Positions 43,975-53,975 of a stretch of 64,000 nt of DNA are shown here, piece after piece. Under the pieces are notes generated by a model. The model was not told the DNA's origin. It ran no database searches and saw only the letters and a list, made by a program, of their open reading frames with translations. This DNA comes from Dendrophyllia cribrosa. Lineage: Eukaryota > Cnidaria > Anthozoa > Scleractinia > Dendrophylliidae. The stretch is taken from positions 56,826,202 to 56,890,201 of the forward strand of contig JAJLRJ010000001.1 of NCBI GenBank assembly GCA_024195265.1, in the 5' to 3' direction. Position 1 is the first letter of the stretch, and each line of letters opens with the position of its first letter. Made by a program: the position numbers and the translations under genes.

Positions 43975-45893
43975 TAATATGCAAATGTTAACTGACAGTA
44001 TGTAGAAAACGAATGTAGTAACGACGGAAAATAAAAGAAAACATACAAAAAACAAGATGCGATGTCATTGAATATGAACTAAATATTTGAAAGAAATCAT
44101 CTTGAAGATGATTTTGAAGATGAAATCATCGACAGAATTTTCGGCTATAAGTTTGTCTTACGTACGGTACACTCTTTCGAATCGGGCGAAGAAATTTGAT
44201 CATAATTCCGTTTTGGTCTTTTAATCACGCCGATTACAGGTATTTTACAGTTTACAGGTATTTCTAGCATTTAGCACGTTGAATTTTTTATAAATCGATC
44301 GCATGTTCAGTCTTCAACTGCCCAAGCAAATGCATAACCCCGCCCCCCACTGAGATGATTGACGGAACAGAAAAACCAGAAAACGCACAAAATCTTTCGA
44401 AGTTTGCATTTCGCGCATCGCGATACAACAAATTTGGCTGTAACACGCGAAAACAAGTCCTTTCTCTGAAACTGTTTTGGCGAAATAATCCAATAAAAGC
44501 AACCTACAGAAAAGGATCTAATCGATTCGTTTATGAAATATAAATGTGACAAGGCGAATAAAGATGTCCATAGACATTTATACAAAAAATACTACATACA
44601 AAGCGTGTAAACGGCGGCAGCTTCCAAGCAAGGCATCGATCTGCTCTTCGAAATCATTTACTGAAAAAAAAAATGGCCTTGGGTGGAATTTAAGTGTATG
44701 GTCAATGCATTTTGGCCTTAGCTACAATTCTTATTGATTCCCTTTATTTTCTAGATTAGGTCATTTAAGTTTTTTGACGTCGCATACAGTGTCAGCCAAA
44801 CTTTCTGACCCTTTGTCTGACAAAGGGAAGGCCCGCGATTAATATACACTTAAGCTTAAGTCTTATATAAGACATATAAAGCTTACTAAAAAGAATTGAT
44901 GGCCTTTTATCACAAAGTTCAATAAATTAATTAAGGTGACATCACTAGAAAAGTGTGTTTTATTTTATTTATTCGTTTTTTAAAAATAAAATAATACAAG
45001 TCTACTGGATTTTTTCGAAGTCAATAATCCACTTATAGATGAAAACTAACTACGCAAGAAAGAAAAACACGCGGCCCACCGAAAAAAGAAAATTCAATCA
45101 CTTTTCCAGAAATTGTACTTACACTTTGGCTCTAAATAACCTCTAACCTGTCAGTATAGAGTTTCTTGGTAGCTGAACTCAACAGAACTGATATCCATTT
45201 TCCCGATGGAAAGAAGTTGCACCTGACAAAGTCCTTCCAAACGTATAAAAGCTTATAGAAAACAAATCCATGCATGCATGCATGCATGCGAGTCGGTTTT
45301 AGCATTTTTAACTCCTAGCCGTGTGGAAATCCCTAAAAAGTGATTTTCCCAGAAGAGCATCCTTTTATCCTTCAGCTACCGAAAACATAACAACTTTGAA
45401 TTCTACAGTGTGCAACTATTTCATGTCTGAAAAGTTTGGATGGGCTGGCCATCGATCGAGCAAAGCGACTTCAAACTTTTAGAAACGACGCTTACAAGAG
45501 ATAGGAGTGGATGGTTGATTTGCATCCGTCCGGTAAGTTGAATTGTCCAGCCCCCTTTTTACCGCTTCAGTTGCAACAGCTTGTGTTTTACGACAGATGG
45601 AGATCTATGTATCCAGCCGCTGTGGTACTATATAACGTTCTTTGCTCAAACAGGACCATTTTACCTTCTTTTTCACATGCGAAATTACTACCGCGATGGT
45701 CGCCATTTTTTTAATTTGTTGACTCCGCCTCGATTTGACGCACTGATTCAAGAAAGCAAGTCTTCCAGAAGTCAACACATCACCGGAAAATGTTTCCGCA
45801 CTGGTCCGCATTGTTACTAAAAATAACTTTTTGCAATTAAGATATCCCAGCCAAGGCCCCTAGACTCCCTCTCTGTCCAATTATAATCTCTTG

Positions 45894-46155
45894 GAAATAT
45901 TAAATATTAATGAAGTCTTAAAATATTTAAGAATATGAAGTTAATAATTAGTAGATGGTCACCAAAATAGTCCACCATCAATCGGGGAAGCTCTGGCGTG
46001 GATATCAACTGTTTTGGTGTTTCAAAAATGATTTTCTTTTTTGAGATCGGTTTTATGGAATTATCTCGTTTGATTGTTGGGAGTGTGTGAGAGGATAAGA
46101 GAGGGGGAGGGAGGTTCTGTGAAATTTACAAAAATAAGAATATTAAAGATTAAAT
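45894..46155. other. short spacer between the foldback element and the next transposon
   Basis: AT-rich, with no frame or repeat recognised. Confidence 0.4.
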
Positions 46156-46375
46156 GGCTGCAGCCGCACTTAATAAGCTAACTGGGTTAGTTTTCTAGAA
46201 ACCCGGTTGAAATTCCGAAATAAAATAACTCGGTAAAAAGGTGTTTGTAATGAAATAACCGAGTTTATTTTTCTGAGCGGCCGCACTTCAGAATGTTGAA
46301 CTTTGAACGTGAGAGATCATGTTATCATTTGCTGTATTTTTTATTCTTTTTTGTGGCATCGTTAAGTTTCTATTC

Positions 46376-46482
46376 ATAGTTCATTAGCATTCCTGTGACG
46401 TCACTTAGCATTATATAAACCAAGCAGAATTAATTAGGAGTGTCAGTTGCTGCGAACGTTGCTCAAAGTCAGAGCGAAGCAC
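46376..46482 (+). repeat. A1 split direct repeat of the retroelement
   Basis: From atagttcattagcattcctg to gcgaacgttgctcaaagt it is nearly identical to A2 at 51393-51499. Confidence 0.85.
46396..46419 (+). promoter_or_regulatory. CRE and TATA box in A1
   Basis: A perfect palindromic TGACGTCA (46396-46403) is followed eight bases later by TATATAAA (46412-46419). Transcription would be expected to start about 25-30 bp further on, inside A1, upstream of the gag leader ATG at 46627. The same pair recurs in A2. Confidence 0.5.
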
Positions 46483-46626
46483 AATTTTACTACTGATGAA
46501 GGCAGCATTGCCGAAACGTCTAGTTTCATTTTTAACACTTTTTACAGCGTTAAACTTAACACTTTTTCACGTAACTACAATTAACGCTGCGCAGGATACA
46601 TATTTATTTATCGTCACAATTTTCCA

Positions 46627-48159
46627 ATGCCGCTCCCGACCGTCGATGGCCAGCAAAGGGACTCGGTTGTTGCTGCCTTACAGCCGGGTCCGGCAGCTCA
46701 AACTCCAGCTCAAATTCCAGTTTCTGCGTCTTCACCTGTTTCTGCGCCAGCCGCGGCTGTTGGGAACGCTTTACCGCCGTCGGAGCATACCACGCCGGCA
46801 GCAGTTGCAGCCAGTTCTTCGCAGGAACCGGGGAAAGAATCTTTAGAGGTAACTTTGTTATTGCATTATTCGCGCGCCCGAGCGTTCGTCGTTTCGAGTT
46901 CTTTTTTCGCTTCATTGTTTTACGTTTTATGCTCAAGGACGCTTGTGTTTTGTCGGTGACGTGGTATCGTTCTCGTGGTTCGCCTATTGCTCATACACAG
47001 CATTCGTCTTATTTTATTTTTATTTGTCTGGTTTTTGCACGTTTTCATATCAGGTTAATTTGTTATGCAGATTAGCGGGGCCTGATTCCGTGTTGGTCCT
47101 AAGGGGCTTGGCCGGTATTTAATGTTGTTCTTGTGTCGAGTCCCTGGGGTCCCGGGCAGTTTAGATAGCAAAATCTGCACATTAAGACTGCAAAGATCGC
47201 CAATCTTCGGGAAAGGATCGTGTAGGGCCCGGCATATAAAATAAATAGACTGCGTAGGATCCAATAGCGGGATTGGATCGAGAAGCGTCTGGTGGTTAGA
47301 CATAGACCGAGAAGGACCCAATAAACGGGATTGGGTCGAGAAGGGTCTAGTGGACAAATGAAGACCGAGAGGGATCCAATAGCGGGATTGGATCGAGAAG
47401 GGTCTAGTGGATAAGATATAGATCGTGAAGAATCCAATAAACGGGGTCGGATCGAGAAGGGTCTAGCGGATATATAGACCGTGAAGAATCCCATTAACGG
47501 CGGGGATCGCGAAGGGTCTAGCGAATGGAATATAGATTGTCAAGGATCCGATAAACAGGATTGGATCGAGAAGGGTCTGGTGAATATGATATAGTCCGTT
47601 ATGGATCCAATGAACGGGAATGGATCGAGAAGGGTCTGGTGATTTAAATATTGACCAAAAAAAAAAAATTTTCTATTTTCTTTAGCTCGCCAAACTTTTA
47701 AAGGAAGTGGAGACCTTACGTAAGTCTGCCGATGTTTCTAGTGTTGATACGGCCGTGTCGGCGCTGCAGACCCTATTGGCCAAACCGTCCGAGTTGTTCG
47801 ATCCCTATACGGCGATGGCAGCCTTGGAAAACTTAGTCGATACAGCCAGGGAAAAGGCAGATGCAAGGGCGAACCGCTTTGGGATAGTGCTGCGCCAGTG
47901 CCGTCCCCTGATTACCGATGGCAATTTGCAGAATATCTTGATCAAGTTAATAGCGTCTAAAGAGGAGGCGGAAGTGGCTAAGGCGATTCAAAAGTCACGT
48001 AAAGAGGCCAATGCTCTTAGGGGTGCCATCTCTGGTCGGTCGCGGCCCCCTTCACCGTACCACAAGTGGGGAGGGGGACGGCCTCGCCCCCCGACTAGGT
48101 GTTGGTCCTGTGGCCAGACAGGCCATTATGCTCGTGGATGCCCGAACAGACGCTTCTAG
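46627..48159 (+). CDS. gag: gag-like protein with CCHC zinc knuckle (two exons)
   Basis: Leader exon 46627-46848 (74 codons, Ala/Pro/Gln-rich, MPLPTVDGQQ) ends at a gtaact donor in phase 0. The acceptor tattttctttag at 47685 opens exon 47686-48159, giving a 231-residue protein. The second exon is helical (KLLKEVETLRKSADV, LENLVDTAREKADARANRFG) and ends in a basic stretch and a zinc knuckle CWSCGQTGHYARGC (CX2CX4HX4C), then TAG. A knuckle at the C-terminus and a preceding coiled-coil region fit a retroelement nucleocapsid. The intron contains a 58-bp minisatellite. Confidence 0.75.
47257..47648. repeat. 58-bp minisatellite in the gag intron
   Basis: About seven units beginning ggatccaat(a) and containing cgggattggatcgagaaggg then tctggtg or tctagtg, with substitutions and small indels. 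The last unit ends some 40 bp before the splice acceptor. Confidence 0.85.
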
Positions 48160-48446
48160 AACTAGAGTTATTGTATAGCTACATGCTATTGGTTAAATGA
48201 CCGTGTTAGCAAAATAAAGGATTGCCTCAGATTGTAATTGTTTGGTTATTTTGTCTCATAGAATCTTTTTCTGTCCCAGTTCGGTTTCTCTAGACTGACT
48301 TAAGTAACGGGAATTGACTCCACAAGCGCTTTGCCTTGTATGGCATGCCCTTGAGCTCGCTTTAGCGGGCTATGGCTGTCATTTTCCCTGGGCTTAATTC
48401 TGTCTCCCTCGTTGGTCTTACCCTCGGTTTTTCTCATTTGTTATAG
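48160..48446. other. spacer/intron between gag and pol frames
   Basis: No frame. It ends in a pyrimidine-rich ttttctcatttgttatag that serves as a candidate acceptor for pol. An aataaa lies at about 48212. Confidence 0.45.
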
Positions 48447-49439
48447 GGGAACTCTCCCGACCCTGGACAAATATCCGAGAGCTTCTCGCCCCTAGAGGCG
48501 GAACTTCGAGCGCGTAGCCGAAGAACTACGTGGGTAACGTTGTCGGGAGACGTAAGCCCAGGGGAAATGCCAGTGATCGTACAAGGAGATATTATAGCTG
48601 AAGTAAACAGGATCATATCTGGGGACTCCGGAGATATTCAGAACCTCCTATTCAGGGATCCTTCGAGTTTCAAGGCGGGGGCTTTACATAATCATCTCCC
48701 TTTATGGAATGCGATATTAACTGGAAACTCGGATAAAGCGCGCATTATTGGATGGCTAGCCAATGGTGTCGATATTAGATCTTTTATGAGGCCGTTTAAA
48801 GGGTGTTTTAAAGGTGTCATGTTCGATTCTCCAATGCCACCACGTCAGGTTTTCAAGAACCATCCTGTGTGTAAGCAGTTCGCGGAATTTATAACGCAGT
48901 CCTTACTGCAGCGGATATCTACCGGCGCGGTACGTGTGTGGGGTGAAGTGGCTAAAGTGACACCCCCCTGGCTTGTTCTCCCCCTTACAGTTGAGCCGAA
49001 CAAGCCTAGGCTATGTGTGGACGCAAGATTTTTAAACCTCTGGATGAAGGACACACCCTTTTCCCTCGAAACACTTGCCTTGGTTCCCCGATTTGCCTAT
49101 CAGAACAGCCATTTTTCTAAAATAGACGACAAATCGGGATACGACCATATATTACTATCTGCTGGCTCGCAACAGTTTTTTGGTGTGGAATGGAGGGGGT
49201 GGTACCTAGTTGCAGCCACTCTTCCCTTTGGTTGGAAAAACTCTCCGTTTGTCGGATTCGGATGCCATGCTATCTCCACGGTGCTGGGACATTGTGCAGA
49301 CTGTCTTTGGTGGATCGAAGGGGCACACAATGGATCTTATGGCGCTCGACTCGAATGCCCAGCACGATCGCGCAGGTATTCGCTTACCCCACTTTACGCC
49401 TTTCCCCACCCCAGGGTCGGCGGGTGTAAACGTTTTTAG
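48447..49439 (+). pseudogene. pol: reverse transcriptase, palm truncated by internal deletion
   Basis: The frame opens exactly after the acceptor ttatag (48445-48446). It reads GNSPDPGQ, then RT fingers and palm start: WLVLPLTVEPNKPRLCVDAR, FSKIDDKSGYDHI (the first catalytic Asp region), and LPFGWKNSPF. Family members continue to a YxDD-type catalytic motif and RNase H. Here, at about 49250, the sequence jumps to the C-terminal part of the RNase H region and the original frame becomes nonsense until the stop at 49437-49439. Roughly 0.9-1 kb seems missing (estimate from family size). Without the catalytic aspartates the RT cannot work. Confidence 0.7.
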
Positions 49440-49734
49440 CCAGGATTTGTCATCTTGTGATGGTACGATCACAAACGCCTACGCCTTCCCGCCATTCGTA
49501 TTGATTGGTCCTTTCCTGCGTTTCCTACGTTCTCAGCGTGCAACAGTCACTCTGGTGGTGCCGGAACCCTCTCCTCTCCCTCCTTGGTGGCCAATGATCA
49601 ATGCCATGGCCAGAAGAAGAGTACTCATTGCGCCCCTGGGTTGTACAGATGCGGTTCTTTTCCCGTCCAAGGCTGGTTTTGTGCCAAAGGCAGTTAATTA
49701 TCCTCTCTGGGCTTTCCGGGGGGGAGAGCTTTGA
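49250..49734 (+). pseudogene. RNase H-region C-terminal remnant of pol
   Basis: In another frame than the RT: SDAMLSPRCWDIVQTVFG, TMDLMALDSNAQ, VFSQDLSS, NAYAFPPFVLIGPFLRFLR, PPWWPMI, a string typical of the end of DIRS/Ngaro pol. Its linkage out of frame to the RT supports a deletion with frameshift at about 49250. A candidate donor gttatg follows the stop. Confidence 0.65.
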
Positions 49735-49775
49735 CTGCTAGGTTATGACTTCCCTCGTTTATTATCTCCTTTTAG

Positions 49776-51110
49776 CCCCTTCCGCTGGTGCCAAAGATCT
49801 TTGTGGCTTCCGTGGCATGTCCGTCTTGTTCCTATTCGAATGACAAAGACTTTCGATTTTGCCAGAGATGTGGTTACAAACGTCGGGAGCTCACGCCCCA
49901 CCGTGAAACCATGGGAACTTCTGGGTCTCCTGTCGATATGGACGCCATTAAAAGACGACGGCAAGCTTTATTGGTGAAAACGGAATCCACTCCTTATTCG
50001 AAACAAAGGTCGTCTTTAGAAAACGAAATGATGCAATTTCTTGCACAAGCTACGCCGGTAAGAGACATTACGACTGCTACTCCTGATGATGTTGTTAATT
50101 TCCTCATTTGGAAAGACAGGACTGGGAAAACTGTGGTACACGCTGACACTTGTGTTTATGCTGGTCTCAAATCCAAAGGAGATTGCCAGTGCCCGAAGCG
50201 CCTAGCTTTTGGTACAGTGGACTCGCTGATCGGGAAGCTTAGATCCATATTCTCCGAGTGGGGTAGAACTCTCGATGATATCGCATTCCCGGGTTATGGT
50301 AACCCGACGGCCTCTCGGAAAGTTAAGTCCTACCTAACGGCGGTACGAGAAGAGCAACTTCAGGCCGGAATAGTTCCCTCTCAGGCAGAGCCTCTGTTTT
50401 TACGAGACTTGGCAGCTCTTGCACAAGAGATTTTAAGACGGTTGAAGGACACCAATACGTCCCCAATTCAGCTTTATGTTTGCGCTAGAGACCAAGCTTT
50501 CTTCAAGACTCAGTTTTTCGTGGGCGACAGGGCCGGTGATTTAAGTCGAACGAAAACTAGAGAACTTCTCTATTTTCCTGGGAAAGATGGTATCTTGTTT
50601 AACCACACGCTTACAAAGTCCTTACGGGATGGTACCGTTAATATGTTTGCCCTCAAGCGCTATAAGGATCCAGCGTTATGCCCGATTACCGGAATTGAAA
50701 CTTATATAAAACTGTGTGACTTGCTCCATGTTCCTATCAGACAAGGTTTTCTCTTTAGAGCAACGAATAGAACTGGTGATGTTACAGATCAGTCGTTCGA
50801 CTCTGCGGCGGCTCAGGCCCGTTTGTCTTTCTATGCCCAACAACTCCCTGGGACTTTTAGCAACCGGCGGGTGACTCTGCATGGCATGCGCAGTGGTTGT
50901 GCTGTTTCCCTTGCGCTAGCAGGTGTACCATTAGAGTCTATTATGGCCCATGTTGGCTGGAAGACCGCGGAAACTGCGAAACATTATCTTAAGATGAACC
51001 AAGTGATGGCTCCGGGAGGAATAAGCGATATTTTGGCTTGCCTCGCTTTGGACTTAAGTGAGGCTTACCAGAAACAAAACTCTTTAACACATTTCACCCA
51101 GGCGTTCTAA
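49776..51110 (+). CDS. tyrosine recombinase of the retroelement, intact
   Basis: The frame opens right after the acceptor tctccttttag (ending 49775), in phase 0, and runs 444 codons to TAA. There is no ATG before the zinc ribbon, so the start must come from splicing. N-terminal zinc ribbon CPSCSYSNDKDFRFCQRCG (about residues 16-34), a SAM-like/core-binding helical region, then the catalytic domain with Arg in GDRAGDL, H-x-x-R in LHGMRSG, HVGW and the nucleophile Tyr in AKHYLK. All members of the R-H-R-(H/W)-Y set are present. The enzyme integrates the circular cDNA at short identical sequences. It is the only undamaged enzyme of this copy. Confidence 0.88.
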   Translation, partial: PLPLVPKIFVASVACPSCSYSNDKDFRFCQRCGYKRRELTPHRETMGTSGSPVDMDAIKRRRQALLVKTESTPYSKQRSSLENEMMQFLAQATPVRDITTATPDDVVNFLIWKDRTGKTVVHADTCVYAGLKSKGDCQCPKRLAFGTVDSLIGKLRSIFSEWGRTLDDIAFPGYGNPTASRKVKSYLTAVREEQLQAGIVPSQAEPLFLRDLAALAQEILRRLKDTNTSPIQLYVCARDQAFFKTQFFVGDRAGDLSRTKTRELLYFPGKDGILFNHTLTKSLRDGTVNMFALKRYKDPALCPITGIETYIKLCDLLHVPIRQGFLFRATNRTGDVTDQSFDSAAAQARLSFYAQQLPGTFSNRRVTLHGMRSGCAVSLALAGVPLESIMAHVGWKTAETAKHYLKMNQVMAPGGISDILACLALDLSEAYQKQNSLTHFTQAF

Positions 51111-51330
51111 ACTATTATTAAAACCTGAGCTTCATGTTGCGAAATTCATTTAAATCTGTGTGTAAACTCTAGTGGTAGGGTTTAGGTATATCAAGAATAA
51201 AGATCTATTAGTAATGAGATAGAGGGATTGGCTATTCGGATAAGGTATGGATACGTGGAAGGAATGAGGTATGGGAGGTATATGAGGATGTGGGGATGCT
51301 TATTAACGGCACATCCGGTGAAGAAGCGCT

Positions 51331-51621
51331 GTCAGGGGTCACTACCCAATACTTAATGCTAATGAGTAAGCAGGGAGGATAATGTACTATTCATAGTTCA
51401 TTAGCATTCCTGTGACGTCACTTAGCATTATATAAACCAAGCAGAATTAATTAGGAGTGTCAGTTGCTGCGAACGTTGCTCAAAGTGAACGAAGCACCCC
51501 ACTCACCACTCCCCCCTGCTGCTCTTAGCTCTTATGGCATACCCTTTCGAGTTTTGCTCGTCAGGGGTCACTACCCAATACTTAATGCTAATGAGTAAGC
51601 AGGGAGGATAATGTACTATTC
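51331..51621 (+). repeat. B1-A2-B2 terminal repeats of the retroelement
   Basis: B1 51331-51392 and B2 51560-51621 are identical 62-bp units starting gtcaggggtcactacccaat and ending atgtactattc. A2 (51393-51499) follows B1 directly and repeats A1. A unique 60-bp link separates A2 and B2. Confidence 0.9.
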
Positions 51622-52132
51622 GTCTGATGGGAACAAAGAACGAAATAAGCCTGCCAAATCATTGCCAAAGCATTCGCCGGACAGCAATCACGACGGCGAA
51701 GGCAGCGAGAGCGGCACAAAACAATAGGATTCATGAACGAAAAGAATGCCTCTGCACGTGCATTTTACATTTTACAAATGATCAAATTATAGGTTTTATA
51801 GAGAACGTTAACACACGACGGTTTTCCCTATTTAAAATTGAAAGTCGTCCGAAATCAACAGGGAGCCAAAAATTACCGCGTAAGCGAAGATGATTGACAG
51901 ATCGAGAAAGTTAACCTGCACTAAACTACCTAGCGAGGTGGTTTGAAAAAACCTAACCCGGTTAAAAAAATCTATTGTTCTTTAATTAATTTCCAAGGGA
52001 ACTGCTAACACGGTTAAAATTCGGCGAACGCCAAAAAATACGCGGCCGCATCAGGAATTTTGTTAAACCAGTTAATTAATTAATTCATTCATTACAAATA
52101 ACCCGGTTAACTACTCTAGTGCGGCCGCAGCC

Positions 52133-52508
52133 AATGAAGTTGAAGTTAATTATGAGAAGATGGACAACAAAACAGTACGCCACCAACCTGGTCAAACCCA
52201 AATCATACCGTCCAGAAGGACGTCGGACACCTTATTGAGACTTATATAACGGAGTAACTGGTTAGCTTTCAGTTGATGTTAGGGGTAGCAATTTATATAG
52301 TTAAATTTAGGACTAAGCAATCCGAGAAGCTAGGTGGTACAGTGGTACGGTAGGCTATGTAAGCCTAATAAAAGTAAACTGCGGAAGACCGCAAGCATAG
52401 CTGAGGTCACAGGTTCAATCCTGAGTGGGGATTTTAGCTTTTCTTTTTTACACATTACGTTATTCAACCTTGAACTAACCTCGTTTTATTATTAAAGGGG
52501 GAGAAAAA
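52133..52508. repeat. repeat fragments and tRNA-like stretch
   Basis: At 52150-52260 a block with cgtccagaaggacgtcggac recurs at about 52785. At about 52330-52436 lies a tRNA-like sequence with ggtggtacagtgg (A-box-like) and caggttcaatcctg (a good B box), split by about 60 extra bases. It is probably a SINE head and not a working tRNA. Confidence 0.4.
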
Positions 52509-52517
52509 CGGTTGATA

Positions 52518-52645
52518 CAGCCTAGTCCCTAGGCGTTCTCTCTTGCCCCGTTGTCCGCGCGAAGTCGGCGAGGCTCTTTCGGTGACGTCACGGCTCAAAG
52601 TAGGGTCTAGGTTTGACCGAGCCGAGAACGCCTGGGATTAGGCTG
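52518..52645. mobile_element. 128-bp MITE with 9-bp target duplication
   Basis: cagcctagtccctaggcgtt and its imperfect mirror aacgcctgggattaggctg, flanked by cggttgata at 52509-52517 and 52646-52654. Confidence 0.8.
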
Positions 52646-52675
52646 CGGTTGATATACTAACCACGCAAGAGCACC

Positions 52676-52737
52676 TGACTCGTCCCCAGTCATCACCCAC
52701 GCGCGTCTTGCCTAGAAAGACGACTGGGGACGAGTCA
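52676..52737. mobile_element. 62-bp hairpin insertion with 11-bp target duplication
   Basis: tgactcgtccccagtc and its exact mirror gactggggacgagtca, flanked by gcaagagcacc at 52665-52675 and 52738-52748. The interrupted sequence (caagagcaccccaggttg) is known whole at about 14800. Confidence 0.75.
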
Positions 52738-52748
52738 GCAAGAGCACC

Positions 52749-53202
52749 CCAGGTTGGTGGGTCAAGCCCAAATCATACGTCCAGAAGGACGTCGGACACC
52801 CTATTGAGACTTGTTCAAGGGACATTGGTCCGCCAAAATAATCCAATTTCGCTTAGCTTATTTCCACGTCATATCGCCAAAGGCAATAAAATATACAACT
52901 AAATTGGATAAAAAGATTCTATAGAGCAAAATAGAAGCAGTCGTTTGGAGAAACAAATAGTTCAGTGCTACTCTCTAGTATCCAATTCCTTTTGACAAGC
53001 TGAACCATTTACAAATTCAAACAAATATGTCACTGATATAACTGCAGTACTGTGCCGAGGATCAGCTCTTGTAGAACAGCTCTCAAGTTTTACACCAACT
53101 GCTATGAAAGTTTTGCGGCAAAAATGTTACAAATCTACAACTCAAAGGGGACAGACCTAAAATTAATGTGGCTACTAAACATCTGAATTTCGTAACTGTT
53201 CG

Positions 53203-53233
<31 letters not shown>

Positions 53234-53975
53234 ACAATTGGTTTCGGCTCCATTAAAACCTATACCAATTGTAGAACATTTTAGGAGGAGCCACCCACAG
53301 TGTGAGCACAGTTACGGACAAGACATATCAGTAAGGAAAACAACGCAAATAGATGTAGTATGTTACATGTAAATGAGAGATTTTTTCCCCTTTATTTTAA
53401 ATTATTATAAGTTCAACGCAACGCTTATGTAAGGATAAACAAGGTCTTTGTTTTAAATAAATTCGATATACGGTTAAGTAATATTACATTAATATTGAAC
53501 ACTTCAATTTTTGAGCTTGGGAATAATACACTTTTGAGACTATCATGTGCGATATACAACGAAACGAGAATATTGCATAAATAAGTATATTGGGGGCGCA
53601 CGAGCGCGGAGTTAAACCGCGGACTGGGGCGAGTCAAAAGACGCGGCAAAGGGAGAAACCAAAATGGCGATCAAACACTGAACAAAATTTAAAGTTCAGC
53701 AATTGCTAACCAAGAAACGCCTGCACTGCACACTATAAATAAATCCGATGTTTGGTTAAATAATTTGATTGAAGTTAAAAATAATTTGTACATTTTTTGA
53801 TTGACGGGCGCTGTTGTGCGGTTCTTGATTCGTTTTTGTATTTCATAAATAAATGCTAAGGTTAAATGATTTGTGTAATTCTTGATTCGCTTCAGGTATT
53901 GGGCAGGCTTAGTAAGTGTATGTGAATGGATCTTATACTGCCGGCGTTCATCATCCGTTTTTACCTTCCCATTTA
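52749..53975. other. intergenic stretch 3' of the NACHT-WD40 gene
   Basis: It begins with repeat fragments (to about 52945, shared with 32440-32540). The rest is AT-rich, without a recognised frame, and should include the 3' untranslated region of the minus-strand NWD1-like gene. Confidence 0.4.

Larger units (their letters stand above)
36133..45893. mobile_element. giant foldback element with about 1.57-kb arms
   Basis: The right arm 44325-45893 is mirrored on the left by 36133-36262, 39976-40505, 41270-41931, 42087-42190 and 43390-43520. The left pieces are separated by later insertions. Matching phrases include attggacagagagggagtct, gttgttatgttttcggtagc, gtgtgttttattttatttat, cgcgatgcgcgaaatgcaaa and gtttttctgttccgtcaatc. 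The unique centre is 43521-44324. With insertions removed the element would be about 3.9 kb. Outer ends are near agagaaaataattggacaga. No target duplication was recognised. Confidence 0.8.
46376..51621 (+). mobile_element. Ngaro/PAT-type tyrosine-recombinase retroelement
   Basis: Layout A1 (46376-46482), gag, pol, tyrosine recombinase, B1 (51331-51392), A2 (51393-51499), B2 (51560-51621): the split direct repeats of Ngaro- and PAT-like members of the DIRS order. The hexamer ctattc precedes A1 and A2 and ends B1 and B2, so both outer junctions carry it. This is as expected for insertion by a tyrosine recombinase at a short identical core without a duplication made by staggered cuts. RNase H tail and recombinase are recognisable. 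Pol is internally deleted, so the copy is probably not autonomous. Confidence 0.85.
46156..52132. mobile_element. DNA transposon with ggctgcggccgcac ends, host of the retroelement
   Basis: Left: ggctgcagccgcact then aactgggtta, tttgtaatgaaataac and gagcggccgcac. Right, mirrored: gtgcggccgcagcc, taacccggttaa, cattacaaataacc and tgcggccgcat. The two sides frame 46376-51621, leaving about 730 bp of host element. The right part has an 88-codon frame (51627-51893, +) without a known domain. Target duplication not resolved. Confidence 0.55.

Noticed and set aside
46604..46936. minus-strand frame opposite the gag leader
   Set aside because: Shadow of the Ala/Pro-rich leader exon. The plus strand has the donor site and the retroelement context.
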